A stretch of DNA of 64,000 bases from Chloroflexi bacterium TSY (lineage in GTDB: Bacteria > Chloroflexota > Anaerolineae > Caldilineales > Caldilineaceae): assembly GCA_019217005.1 (NCBI GenBank), contig JAHBNG010000041.1, forward strand, positions 43,806 through 107,805, in the 5' to 3' direction. Of this stretch, positions 53,789 through 62,827 are shown piece by piece (within the stretch, counting starts at the first letter, position 1; every line of letters begins with the position of its first letter). The notes under the pieces are model-generated. The model did not search any database, was not told the origin of the DNA, and saw only the letters and a program-made list of their open reading frames with translations. A program made the position numbers and the translations under genes.

Positions 53789-54735
53789 AGCGGCATTGGC
53801 TGTTTACACTGATTCCTGCTGTCGTTGGTGCAATCATCGTTCTTCTGGTCAATCTCGGTGTTGGGATCCCTTGGACCCGTGTAGAAGGAAGCATAAACCC
53901 ACGGTTGACGATTGCTATCGCTGCAACAATGAGCACATGGGGTTTCACTGTAGGCATTGTTCTATCCACTATTCTTATCACAGTGGCTCAATTGTGGTCT
54001 TGGCGCATTCGCACACAGACAAAGTTGGAGGACCAAAAATCCCAGGCGTCGGCTGAACGGCGCGAATTTTTGCAGCGGTTGGACCACGAACTCAAAAACC
54101 CACTAACGGCATTGCGTGCTGGCTTGGCAAACTTTTCTAGTATCGACTCGCCGCCCAGTGGTTCACAAATCAAGATCCTTAACAGCATCGAAGAGCAAGC
54201 GATCCGTTTGAGCCGTCTAACTGCGGATTTACGAAAGATTTCAGAACTTGAGAATCGACCACTCGATCAATATCCACTCGATATTGGTCAGCTGTTGGAA
54301 GAGGTTTTTGAGCTAATTCAGGATCAACCGGTTGCCAGGCAACGTAAATTGAACCTGAATATCCCCCAGGCTCCAAGACCCTTGCCCCGTCTCATGGGTG
54401 ATTGGGACCTACTCATCCTCGCATTCTATAACCTGCTCGACAATGCACTCAAATTCACCAAACCCAACGATGCAATCGATCTCCGGGCGCGTGAAGAGGG
54501 AGAATTTGTCTCAGTCGAAATTGCCGATACGGGCCCTGGAATTCAAGCCGAGGATTTACCCCATCTCTGGGAAGCTCTCTACCGAGGTGATGCTGGACGC
54601 AACGTCGCTGGCAGCGGATTAGGGCTGGCCCTCGTCAAAGCGATCGTCGAGCGTCACGAAGGCAGCATCGATTTAGATAGTCACCCAGGACAAGGGACGT
54701 CTGTCACAGTGCGATTGCCCATCCGTGATGACTGA
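53785..54735 (+). CDS. two-component sensor histidine kinase
   Basis: 316 residues; GTG start overlapping the regulator stop (GTGA). Two membrane helices (residues 5-24 and 43-65) flank a very short periplasmic loop, so it likely senses a signal within the membrane or from a partner. H-box FLQRLDHELKNPLTAL, N-box FYNLLDNALKFTKPN, G1 IADTGPGIQAEDL and G2 GSGLGLALVKAIVERHEG are complete. No HAMP or PAS domain is evident. Confidence 0.92.
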   Translation: MKRHWLFTLIPAVVGAIIVLLVNLGVGIPWTRVEGSINPRLTIAIAATMSTWGFTVGIVLSTILITVAQLWSWRIRTQTKLEDQKSQASAERREFLQRLDHELKNPLTALRAGLANFSSIDSPPSGSQIKILNSIEEQAIRLSRLTADLRKISELENRPLDQYPLDIGQLLEEVFELIQDQPVARQRKLNLNIPQAPRPLPRLMGDWDLLILAFYNLLDNALKFTKPNDAIDLRAREEGEFVSVEIADTGPGIQAEDLPHLWEALYRGDAGRNVAGSGLGLALVKAIVERHEGSIDLDSHPGQGTSVTVRLPIRDD

Positions 54736-54958
54736 TAGAATGGATAGTGACTGTCACCTCCTCGTTCGGTGCAGCAAGCTGAACTGTTACCCGAGTGTTT
54801 TCTTTTCAAGTCAAGCCAAATAAACCCTGTTACCGATCTGTAACACGTCGTTACAACACGACCACAGAGCTACCACAATCATGACACAGGCATCATATAT
54901 TATGTCTCTTGTCGAACCATAAGTTTATGGCTCATCTTACAACGACTGGAGGTTAATA

Positions 54959-56591
54959 ATGAATCGAATGGGGTGGTTCAGAATTAGGTTTACACTTTTG
55001 ATACATAGACAAAAATCTATATGAGGTCATTTTCTGCCTGAGCATGGCTCAAAGTAGAAAATATAAACATCTTTTCTCTTTGCAAAAATGTAAACCTAAT
55101 TGTCCGCCTAAAATGAACCACCCCATTCGAATCTATGAGAACAACATAAATCGGATGCTGTCGACGAGAATCAGATTGCTTGGCATGGCTCTGTTCACAA
55201 TCTCAATGACATTGTTGACAGCATGTCGTCCCTTTGAAGTATCTGCCGTCGTAGAGCCAAACACGTCCGCATCGAATACGAACGGTGCCTTTGATGTCTC
55301 CATTGACATAGAGCCAGATGTAGTACAGGCTTTGGACGCTGTTGCCGCAAGCGCTTTGAATCCTTTGGAGGGCGAACCGGAACAAGAGTCCACAAGACAG
55401 GCTACCCTAGCCGTCGCATCAAGTTCAGGCTCTGTTGCCTCGACGACAAATCCACCGCTTGAGCCTACTATCGTACAAGCCGTGCTAACGCCCAGCTTTC
55501 CTTCACTGACGACGCTTGTGACACTAAATGTGCGAACCGGACCAGCAACCGAGTATGCACGGGTCGGCGGTATCTTACCTGGCAAGACAGTTCAGGTTGT
55601 AGGGCGAAATGCGCAAGCCACATGGTGGCAGATCGTTTGGCCACGCGGCTCAGCACAGCGAGCATGGGTGAGTGCTAATGCCTCCTATGGCACAGCACAC
55701 AACGTCACCGGGCTGTCCGTGGTTGCGGTGCCACCCGTTCCGGAACCACAACCTGTGCAACAGCCCCGCCTTGTTTATCACTCAAATCGTTATGGGGAAA
55801 ACAGTCTCTTCCTTCACGAGCTGCAATCGAACCAATTGCGCCAGTTATCCGGAGGAATTCGTGTGGATGATTCATTGGTGGCGGCCTCTCCCGATGGGAG
55901 CAAACTTGCCTTTGTCTCCGATCGCAGTGGAAATCCTGAGATCTTTGTGATGGAGTTAGACGAGAGCGGGCAGTATGGTCGTTCGCTGCGTCGCTTGACG
56001 GCAACCGCTGGCAAAGAACTGTGGCCAAGTTGGTCACCTGGTGGTAAACAGATCGCTTTTGACTCCGATCGGGACGGCAATCGTGAGATCTATATCATGG
56101 ATGCCGATGGTCGAAACATCATACGCGTTACGCATCATAACGCCGAAGATGGTGGACCAAGTTGGTCCCCAGATGGGCGTCGACTGGTCTTTCACTCGGA
56201 TCGGGACGGCAACCATGAGATCTATACCATGAATGTGGACGGCAGCGATGTACGGCGCCTGACCAATCATCCTGCCAACGAATGGGCACCAGCATGGTCA
56301 CCCGATGGGACACAAATTGCTTTCATGTCCTATCGAGACGGCTCTGCGGAGATTTACGTCATGGATGCACAAGGGGGGAATCTGGGAAATTTGACTAATC
56401 ATCCTGCGGAAGACGCTGTGCCTGTTTGGTCCCCAGATGGGAAGCAGATAGCCTTTGAGTCTCAACGCGATGGAAACCTGGAGATCTATGTAATGAATGC
56501 GACAGGTGGAGAGCTGAAGCGAGTGACATACTCTTCGGCGAACGATGGCCGACCCGCTTGGCTCGTGAATGGAGCTGATACATCCAGGTAG
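54959..56591 (+). pseudogene. lipoprotein with SH3 and TolB-like propeller, MITE in codon 4
   Basis: The native ATG (54959, with GGAGG 8 nt upstream) begins M-N-R-I, and a MITE enters within codon 4. Without it the protein reads MNRIYENNINRMLSTRIRL, a lipoprotein signal ending LLTAC. A disordered region, an SH3-like domain (TLNVRTGPATEYARVGGILP) and five or six WD40/TolB-type repeats follow (WSPDGTQIAFMSYRDGSAEI and similar). Reading from the native ATG now stops after 21 residues. The element supplies an ATG at 55113 in frame with the rest, giving MNHPIRIYENN, so some product is possible but without a clear ribosome binding site. Role probably envelope binding or scaffolding. Confidence 0.85.
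54970..55124 (+). mobile_element. 155-bp MITE, family M1, copy 2
   Basis: Ends GGGGTGGTTCA and TGAACCACCCC; flanks AATCGAAT (54962-54969) and ATTCGAAT (55125-55132) differ at one base of eight. Differs from copy 3 at a single internal base (AAAGTAGAAA against AAATTAGAAA), so both are recent. Inner arms TTAGGTTTACACTTTTG and GCAAAAATGTAAACCTAA pair. Confidence 0.94.
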
Positions 56592-56623
56592 TAAGACAGG
56601 TTGAAACCATATTCGGAACGAAG

Positions 56624-56652
56624 CCACCCGTCCCTCGTACGAGGATGGGTGG
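56624..56652. terminator. palindrome after the propeller lipoprotein gene
   Basis: CCACCCGTCCCTCGTACGAG then GATGGGTGG folds into a GC-rich stem 33 bp past the stop codon. No T-tract follows, so a terminator role is likely but not certain. Confidence 0.55.
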
Positions 56653-56710
56653 TCCGATGGTGCGGCTTAGCACCTTCTGTCGCTCGTCCTAGGTTCTGTT
56701 GACACTTATA

Positions 56711-56954
56711 GTCACATTATTTAAACTTCGTACTTTCGTCCGCAATTCTACCAGAGTAAAAAATGCTGCGAAAGTAGGGGTGGTTCAGAATTAGGTTTAC
56801 ACTTTTGATACATAGACAAAAATCTATATGAGGTCATTTTCTGCCTGAGCATGGCTCAAATTAGAAAATATAAACATCTTTTCTCTTTGCAAAAATGTAA
56901 ACCTAATTGTCCGCCTAAAATGAACCACCCCCGAAAGTACGGAGTTTAAGTGAC
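56711..56954. repeat. R10 palindrome interrupted by MITE copy 3
   Basis: Outer arms GTCACATTATTTAAACTTCG and CGGAGTTTAAGTGAC, inner ACTTTCG/CGAAAGT. Taking out the MITE and one 8-bp duplication leaves an 81-bp hairpin like the one at 60929-60999. Confidence 0.82.
56777..56931 (+). mobile_element. 155-bp MITE, family M1, copy 3
   Basis: Same ends and length as copy 2; perfect 8-bp target duplication CGAAAGTA (56769-56776 and 56932-56939). Inserted in the right arm of an R10 palindrome, which dates it as younger than that repeat. Confidence 0.95.
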
Positions 56955-57100
56955 TTCTCTATTAGAGTGCGCTCTCAGAGCGTTGGTCGCTCTGGGCAAC
57001 GATTTCTCTGAGGAGATTGTGGTGCTACGCACCCACTACGTGAGCAAATGTCAACGACTCCCAGTATACTTTCTCGTGTAGACCCTTCTTTGACAAGCTC

Positions 57101-57868
57101 TTACTGACCATTGCGCCAAGCAATTAACTTCTCGACTGCATCGTAATTCCAAGGTTCTGAGAAGCGCATGATAATATGCGTTGCACCTGCCGTAACAAAG
57201 GCATCTAGATTGGTGAGATCGTCTGCTCCGATTGAAACTGAACGTTCGATCTCATCACGGGGACGTCCAACCGAATCGCACCAATTATTCAAAACGTTGT
57301 TTTTATGCTGATAGGTCTCTATGGGGCCGAAGCCATTCCAGATATCAGCATATTGTGCTGTCAACTTGAGCGTGACCTTTTCACCTCCACCGCCAATCAA
57401 GATGGGAATTGGATTGCGGACGGGGAGGGGTAGATCTTGTTTCCATCGCTGTTGAATAATGGGCAACGCTTTGCCCAAATCTCGCAGCCGACTACCCGCT
57501 GTACCAAATTCGTATCCATACTCATTGTAATCACGCTCGTACCAACCCGCACCGATCCCTAGAATGAGACGCCCATTGCTAACGTGATCAAGTGTCTTGG
57601 CCATCTGCGATAGCAGAGATGGGTTGCGATAGCTATTGCAAATCACCAGGCAACCAATCTCCGCATGGCTCGTCAACGTCGCCATTGCGGTGAGAAGCGT
57701 CCACGCTTCAAAGTGCGGTCCGTTGGGTTCGCCATAGAGCGGAAAAAAGTGATCCCAGTTCCAGAGTGTGTCAACACCCATTTGGTCCAGCTTCTGAACT
57801 GCATCTGCGTACGAAGCATAAGTTGTATGTTGGGGGTGCAGTTGCACACCGACTCGTATCTTTGCCAT
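57101..57868 (-). CDS. LLM-class F420-dependent oxidoreductase
   Basis: 255 residues of the bacterial luciferase-like TIM barrel. KIRVGVQLHPQHTTYASYAD starts the fold; DTLWNWDHFFPLYGE is the conserved N-terminal site; GRLILGIGAGWYERDYNEYG is the family signature; IPILIGGGGEKVTLKLTAQYAD closes the cofactor pocket. The start MAKIRVG has GGAG 11 nt upstream; 73 open codons before it lie partly in repeat R6. F420 rather than FMN is inferred from the family subgroup, not from a residue I can name. Substrate unknown. Confidence 0.87.
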   Translation of the reverse strand: MAKIRVGVQLHPQHTTYASYADAVQKLDQMGVDTLWNWDHFFPLYGEPNGPHFEAWTLLTAMATLTSHAEIGCLVICNSYRNPSLLSQMAKTLDHVSNGRLILGIGAGWYERDYNEYGYEFGTAGSRLRDLGKALPIIQQRWKQDLPLPVRNPIPILIGGGGEKVTLKLTAQYADIWNGFGPIETYQHKNNVLNNWCDSVGRPRDEIERSVSIGADDLTNLDAFVTAGATHIIMRFSEPWNYDAVEKLIAWRNGQ

Positions 57869-58032
57869 CGGATTGGATTCTCCTATAAATACCACTTGCA
57901 CTTTTTCAAGATTAAGGACTCTGTTGCAAGTTTTACACGGTCGTAAAAGAATACCTTCCACATAAATTCTTTGTCTCATCAGAGAATGATATCTGGAGAT
58001 GATTCTTTTGCAAGTTCGATACTGCGGCTGAG

Positions 58033-58087
58033 ATGAAAACATGGTTTTCCCCATAGCTCGATCAGATAAGCAGAACCATGTTTTCAT
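58033..58087. repeat. palindromic repeat family R6, copy 3
   Basis: ATGAAAACATGGTTTTCC opposite AGAACCATGTTTTCAT, with CTCGATCAGATAAG between. An R7 element follows after 9 bp, as in the composite at 50331. Confidence 0.8.
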
Positions 58088-58096
58088 TCAGAGCTT

Positions 58097-58206
58097 AGTT
58101 TAGGGCTTTTCCAGAAAATAGAATTCCACTTCGATGGGAAAAGCCAAAGCCATTCCAGGCAGGCGAGTTGGTCTTTATGGATAATTATTTTTCTGGAATG
58201 GCCTAG
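58097..58206. repeat. R7 element, copy 2
   Basis: TTAGGGCTTTTCCAGAAAAT at the left, TTTTTCTGGAATGGCCTA at the right; inner stem GGGAAAAGCC and GCCATTCCAGG. Its right end coincides with the stop codon of the PadR gene, so it probably inserted at the end of that gene. Confidence 0.75.
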
Positions 58207-58805
58207 GTGGTTTCTCGGTCAGAAAACAATGTTTCCGCATATTGCCGAATACGCTGCGCACTTTCGATCTCAAAGCGTGCCAGCTGAACCAACTCCCGGA
58301 TTACAAATGCACGTACTTCTTTGATCTTTTCTACTTCTTCTGCTGGCAATTGCTTAACGCGTTCCTGAATCAACGGGTGTTCTTCATTTAGAATGCTTTC
58401 AACAGTATGTTCCAGATATTCAGCACGTTCGGTCTGGTGTTTGATCTGTTCGTCAATATTGCGAAATGCAATTTCTGGATCACATACATTGAGATTAGAG
58501 GCCCAAAGCCGAAACGGGTCACGGAAGGGCAGAGAATCGACCGGCCCGTTGACCCACTTACGAAACGCACGTCGCCCCGCATTCGTCAAGCTATAGACAA
58601 TACGTTGGGCCCGTTTCCCTCGCGCTTGTCTGTCACCAATAATTAGTCCATCCTCTTCTAATTTGTGCAGGGTCGGATAAATCTGACCATAGCTAGCCGC
58701 CCAAAACGAATTGAACGAGATTTGGAAATTTTGTGCCAAGTCATAACCCGACATCGGCATGATGTCAAGGAGACCGAGCAATACATATTTGGTGGACATA
58801 ATCAC
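58203..58805 (-). CDS. PadR-family transcriptional regulator
   Basis: 200 residues. The winged helix is at residues 4-80 (YVLLGLLDIMPMSGYDLAQN; SYGQIYPTLHKLEEDGLI), followed by a long helical dimerisation domain (Vir_C). Such repressors respond to phenolic or lipophilic compounds in known cases. Its ATG overlaps the MenE-like stop as ATGA, so it is translated with that gene and may control it. The stop codon is shared with the edge of an R7 repeat. Confidence 0.88.
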   Translation of the reverse strand: MIMSTKYVLLGLLDIMPMSGYDLAQNFQISFNSFWAASYGQIYPTLHKLEEDGLIIGDRQARGKRAQRIVYSLTNAGRRAFRKWVNGPVDSLPFRDPFRLWASNLNVCDPEIAFRNIDEQIKHQTERAEYLEHTVESILNEEHPLIQERVKQLPAEEVEKIKEVRAFVIRELVQLARFEIESAQRIRQYAETLFSDRETT

Positions 58806-59962
58806 CCATTGTTGATCAAAGCCAAATTTTTCTGGCGATCAATCTTCCCTGTAGGTGTTTCGACAAAGCGAGGTAAATTGACGAAACGCCGCGGGATTTC
58901 ATAAGGATCAAGTGACTCTATCAGGCATGAATGGATGGCCTTCTCTTCTTCAGGGCTGAATGGTAGACTCTCAACGATCAGGCTCACCATTTCACCGAAT
59001 CTTTCATCCGGAATCGGTCCGACGAACATGCGCCGCATTGGCAATTTTAATTGTAGCATTGCCTTTTCCAGCGCCTTTTCAACTTTCTCAACTTGTACCT
59101 TGATCCCCCCGCTGTTGATGACATTATCCCACCGTCCTAACCAAACAAAGGTTCCATCTTCGCGCAAGGTCACTCGATCATTTGTCTGAATTGTTTGGTC
59201 TAAGGTGGCCGCTGAGCAAACATTTAGGCAACCGCGGCCATCGACATCTAGCTGTACACCTGGCAGCGGTGTAAATGCATCAGATGCAGTTGGTCCATTC
59301 AAGCGCCGCAATGCAATATGCGTCACAGTTTCGGTCATGCTAAATGTATGATAGATCGGTACTGTGAGGAATTGTAGCTGAGATTCAAGTGTTGCACTGA
59401 TTGGACCGCCACCAATGAGAATGGCGTTCATGCGGTTGAGTCGTTCGTGGTACGCTGGTGTAGCATCCAAGAGTGTCTGTAGTTGTAGCGGAACCAATGC
59501 TGTAAAGTCAAATTCGGCATCTTCTGATATTTGTGCGAAGGGATCACTCGTCGGTTCAATAACAGTGAGATTTAGGTGCAGATCGAAGCCACGAACCAGC
59601 ATCATACGGCCAGCAATGTAGCGCGTGGGAAGACAGACAAGTGCATGTTGATCGACTTGAAGCCCCAAAGCTTCCCCCGTTGCACGCGCGCTCTCTTCCA
59701 TCTGTTTGCGCAAGATCGTGATTGGCTTGGGTGTGCCAGTCGAGCCCGAGGTCTTGATCATGAATGCATCTGTTCCCGATAGCCATTGCGCGCTAAAGAT
59801 GAGCGTATTACGCGTGTTGTCACTAAGGGGCATTCCGAATCGCTTTCTTGTCGCAAACTGATCGATGACCTCATTGAGCTGTTCGGGCCTTGTCGACAAA
59901 GAACGCAATTCTGGCCATGAGATTGTGAGTCCCTCTAGTGTTAATGTTTGACTGCAATTCAA
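58802..59962 (-). CDS. MenE-like AMP-binding acyl-CoA ligase
   Basis: 386 residues; TTG start. ATP loop IKTSGSTGTPKPITI, adenylate-site motif YHTFSMTETVTHIALRR, and C-terminal hinge LGRWDNVINSGGIKVQVEKVEKAL with PTGKIDRQK carrying the catalytic Lys. The short length and the sequence around the first motif match o-succinylbenzoate-CoA ligases (menaquinone pathway) better than fatty-acid ligases. No other men gene is in the window; its partner is a PadR regulator, so another aromatic acid as substrate is possible. Confidence 0.83.
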   Translation of the reverse strand: MNCSQTLTLEGLTISWPELRSLSTRPEQLNEVIDQFATRKRFGMPLSDNTRNTLIFSAQWLSGTDAFMIKTSGSTGTPKPITILRKQMEESARATGEALGLQVDQHALVCLPTRYIAGRMMLVRGFDLHLNLTVIEPTSDPFAQISEDAEFDFTALVPLQLQTLLDATPAYHERLNRMNAILIGGGPISATLESQLQFLTVPIYHTFSMTETVTHIALRRLNGPTASDAFTPLPGVQLDVDGRGCLNVCSAATLDQTIQTNDRVTLREDGTFVWLGRWDNVINSGGIKVQVEKVEKALEKAMLQLKLPMRRMFVGPIPDERFGEMVSLIVESLPFSPEEEKAIHSCLIESLDPYEIPRRFVNLPRFVETPTGKIDRQKNLALINNG

Positions 59963-60017
59963 GCTATCTGCTACCTTAAACCTTTCCGTTGTGACAAATT
60001 CCGACCGAATCCGCTAT

Positions 60018-60098
60018 CAGTAGACCACAGTCCAGAAGGTACGCCCCGTGCCGGATCCGCTCCGCACGGGGCGTGCTCGCTGGACTGTGGTCTACTGA
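60018..60098. repeat. strong hairpin related to family R9
   Basis: CAGTAGACCACAGTCCAG pairs perfectly with CTGGACTGTGGTCTACTG; inside, CGCCCCGTGC pairs with GCACGGGGCG. It shares the CAGTAGACC edge with R9 but has a different interior. Lies between the MenE-like and DUF4058 genes. Confidence 0.82.
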
Positions 60099-60106
60099 CC
60101 ATCAAT

Positions 60107-60910
60107 TCATGGAGCAGCATTCCCATTGAGCCTCAAGGATGCCTGCATGATCTGCTGCTTTGCCCAGTTAGCGTCTGTACCTTTCAACGCAGGCTTGGGC
60201 GGTTCTTCATAGTCGATAGAAAGGTCATAACCCGCCTGATCGTATAAGTCATGAATCATCTGATTGAGCGGAACCAGAGGTTCCTCTTCGTTTCGACCAA
60301 GTGGTATCAGAACGTCCGGAATTCGGTCACGTACATTAAAGAGAAGGGCTTGCCCCTTGGGCCGCTCGAGACAACGGCTGATCAAGATACGATAATGCGT
60401 TGTGGGGATGTCATCGCCTTCCATTGGCATGGGTTTGCCACTACGCAACAGGTCAATTTCGACTAAGCTGATGCCGCTGGCTAGAATCTTGAGCCGTTTG
60501 CGTTCATACTCGTTTCGATCGCTCAGTTTGTTCGATGGTGAGAGGATTTCAATCACTGTCACGGCTACGCCTGTTACAACGTCGCGTACCTCTAAATAGC
60601 GTTCGACTACATCGCCTGGCATCGGGATATCGTCTGTGTAGGAACCAGCAACGGCCGTTGCTTGACTCGCCTCGAACGTTCCAGATGGTGGACGTCCTGG
60701 TGGCAAAACGACTGACACATCTGGTTCACCAATCAGCTCAATGCCACCAACTACTGATACATAGGTTCGTTGTTCGATGGCAACTCGATATTTTGGGCGT
60801 AATATCGGCGCGAGATATCGTTGGATATCAACAATCAAATTCGTGTGAACCTGTTTCCATATACTTGGGCGTTCTAAATAGGGATCCATTCCTGGAAATG
60901 GCGTTGGCAT
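60107..60910 (-). CDS. DUF4058 protein
   Basis: 267 residues. PTPFPGMDPYLERPSIWKQV at the N-terminus and VTVIEILSPSNKLSDRNEYE in the middle are the hallmark blocks of DUF4058, a family abundant in Chloroflexota, cyanobacteria and planctomycetes. The E-I-L-S-P-x-N-K segment resembles the central motif of PD-(D/E)xK-type nucleases (as in Uma2 proteins), but no nuclease activity is established. Function unknown; often multicopy. No operon partner. Confidence 0.88.
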   Translation of the reverse strand: MPTPFPGMDPYLERPSIWKQVHTNLIVDIQRYLAPILRPKYRVAIEQRTYVSVVGGIELIGEPDVSVVLPPGRPPSGTFEASQATAVAGSYTDDIPMPGDVVERYLEVRDVVTGVAVTVIEILSPSNKLSDRNEYERKRLKILASGISLVEIDLLRSGKPMPMEGDDIPTTHYRILISRCLERPKGQALLFNVRDRIPDVLIPLGRNEEEPLVPLNQMIHDLYDQAGYDLSIDYEEPPKPALKGTDANWAKQQIMQASLRLNGNAAP

Positions 60911-60928
60911 CTGGTGCTCCTGCTAACA

Positions 60929-60999
60929 GCCACATCATTTAAACTTCGGACAATTGCCCCTCGACAGAAAACGATTCTATTGTCCGAAGTTTAAGTGGC
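60929..60999. repeat. R10 palindrome, intact copy
   Basis: GCCACATCATTTAAACTTCG then GACAATTG pairs with CTATTGTCCGAAGTTTAAG then TGGC. Same outer arms as 56711-56954. Just upstream of DUF4058. Confidence 0.82.
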
Positions 61000-61256
61000 G
61001 TCTATACAAGTAGACTCTGAAAAGGTTTCTTACTCAGATATCTCAGATTTTCAGGGTTTTATCCGTGTGCATCCGTGTAAATTTATGTCCTATTTCTCAT
61101 TTCTTTCTTAGTTTCACTTACTATAGCCTTTCAGAAAAAGATTTTCTTGTGGTTGATGGCATTTCAGCTGGTCAGCTCGTCAGCTCTTTGGCTGACCGGC
61201 TGAAATGCTGACAAGCTACTGTTTCGTATGGAAAAGCATTATCTGAACATCTATAA

Positions 61257-62744
61257 CTTTACTTTCTGGTAAAAGAAAAGAGATGAGGTGAGAAATGTGA
61301 CAAAAAGCGGTTAGCAGTTCATCCTAAAGGTAGAGAACCCAAAAAGGAGGAAGGAATGCTAACCGCGCCAGAAATAACTATAGCAGTACTGATGAATGTA
61401 TTGCAAGTAACGCCGATGGGAACAAACGTAAATGTAATGCGTCTGATGTGGGCAATGCGGAATGGGTCGTTTCTGAAAAGTCGAGGAGCAATCCATAGCG
61501 CATTGAAAGAAAGCGGGTTTGAAGATGAGGAGCTCCGGCGAAGCTGGTGGAGCTTTCGATATGGATCATGGGATATCACAAGTCTGCTGGGGTCGTGGCA
61601 AGAAGAAGTGGAAAGGGGAATGGGAGGCAAAAAGTTAGAAGGGTACCGAGTGAAAAGCATAGATATCACAGGGTTCTGGCGACCGAAGCTGCAAGGAAAG
61701 TGAACCGACTCTATAACTCAACGGCTCGTCGGGCATTGCCCGCTCATCTTTGGAGTGATGATAAGCTCGGGGAGATAGGCGGGAAGCGAGTGCCACTGCT
61801 CAAGGCAATCATGAGATGCACGGTTGGAACAAAGGAAAGTGAGTTTCGGAAAAGCTGCTGAAAGAGACGAAGAAATCACTGGAGTCAGACGAAGTGGCGG
61901 TGGTCGATGCCGGGTTTACAATCAGAGAAATGCTAGAAAGCGGCATAGACCGATTTGTCCTGCGGGAAGCGATTAACTGCACAGTGCGCCGCAATGAGTT
62001 CCCCAAACGCAAAGAAAAAGGCAGACCACCTGAATATGGTGATATTGTGCGACCGCTCTCGCAGCTATAAGGGAAAGCGACTCGAGGCTACAACTCCGGA
62101 CTCGTCTGGTCGCTTTCTCTATAGTGGTCGCCTGATTTGCTATCAAGCATGGCACAATCTCGTCCCCAGAACAACCAAGGTGGATACAGCCAACCGTACC
62201 TACTCGATTTACGTCATTCAGGATCCGGCCTACAACACACCTTTGGTTTTGGCGACCGTTATGACTTTGCAGCCTGAAACCATTTATCTTGTCTACCTGG
62301 AACGCTGGCCTGTTGAACATCCCCCCTTGGCTTCCAAGCAGATGATTGGCTTACATCGTCAATTTGTTCATGCCGATGAGGCTTGTTTCCGCTTACCTGA
62401 ACTGGGGCTGCTGGCTGGCAATCTTCTTTCCCATTTAGCCGCTTCTTCCTCCCATACCGACTGGCTACTGGGATCGAGAGCCTCAATCCACTCCCGGCAG
62501 GCTGCGCCGTGTTCTCTCGAGTGCTCTTTTTCCAACTCCTGACCAACTCGACCCTGACTTTCGGAAAAAGGCCTCGGTTTCACACCATTTCCTAAAGGCG
62601 TTCTCGCTCATCGCCGCCTCAATGCCGCTGCTTAAACTAGCCGAGCACTATTTTTACATTTTATCCCGTTTTTTCAGGGTGGATTCTTTTTTCCGCCCCT
62701 TTCGGTTTGCCCTTTGTCACTCAAGCCTTTACCAGAAAGTAAAG
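61257..62744 (+). mobile_element. IS-A, decayed copy
   Basis: Same 17-bp ends (CTTTACTTTCTGGTAAA and inverse) as 16020-17523; 5-bp target duplication TATAA (61252-61256, 62745-62749). 1488 bp, 16 bp shorter than the intact copy through small deletions. Confidence 0.93.
61356..62640 (+). pseudogene. IS-A transposase, frameshifted
   Basis: Starts MLTAPEITIAVL like the intact protein and follows it closely, but loses frame near 61620 (missing bases in the WKGEWEAKK region), at 61695-61700 (one G lost before AAAGTGAACC), near 61745, near 61855 (one base lost in GAAAAGCTG), near 62067 and near 62485. Blocks RWPVEHPPLASKQ and HADEACFRLPELGLLAGNL remain. Cannot make a working transposase but could be mobilised by the copy at 16 kb. 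Confidence 0.9.
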
Positions 62745-62827
62745 TATAACGCGTTGCATGTTTCTATAGATTGTACGAAAATCGTATTGAATATGCAATG
62801 TCGCAAAATGTTTCGGTTGGTGGAAGT

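Noticed and set aside
16020..62744. The two IS-A copies as ends of a 46-kb composite transposon
   Set aside because: Each copy has its own different 5-bp target duplication (AGCAT; TATAA), so they inserted independently.
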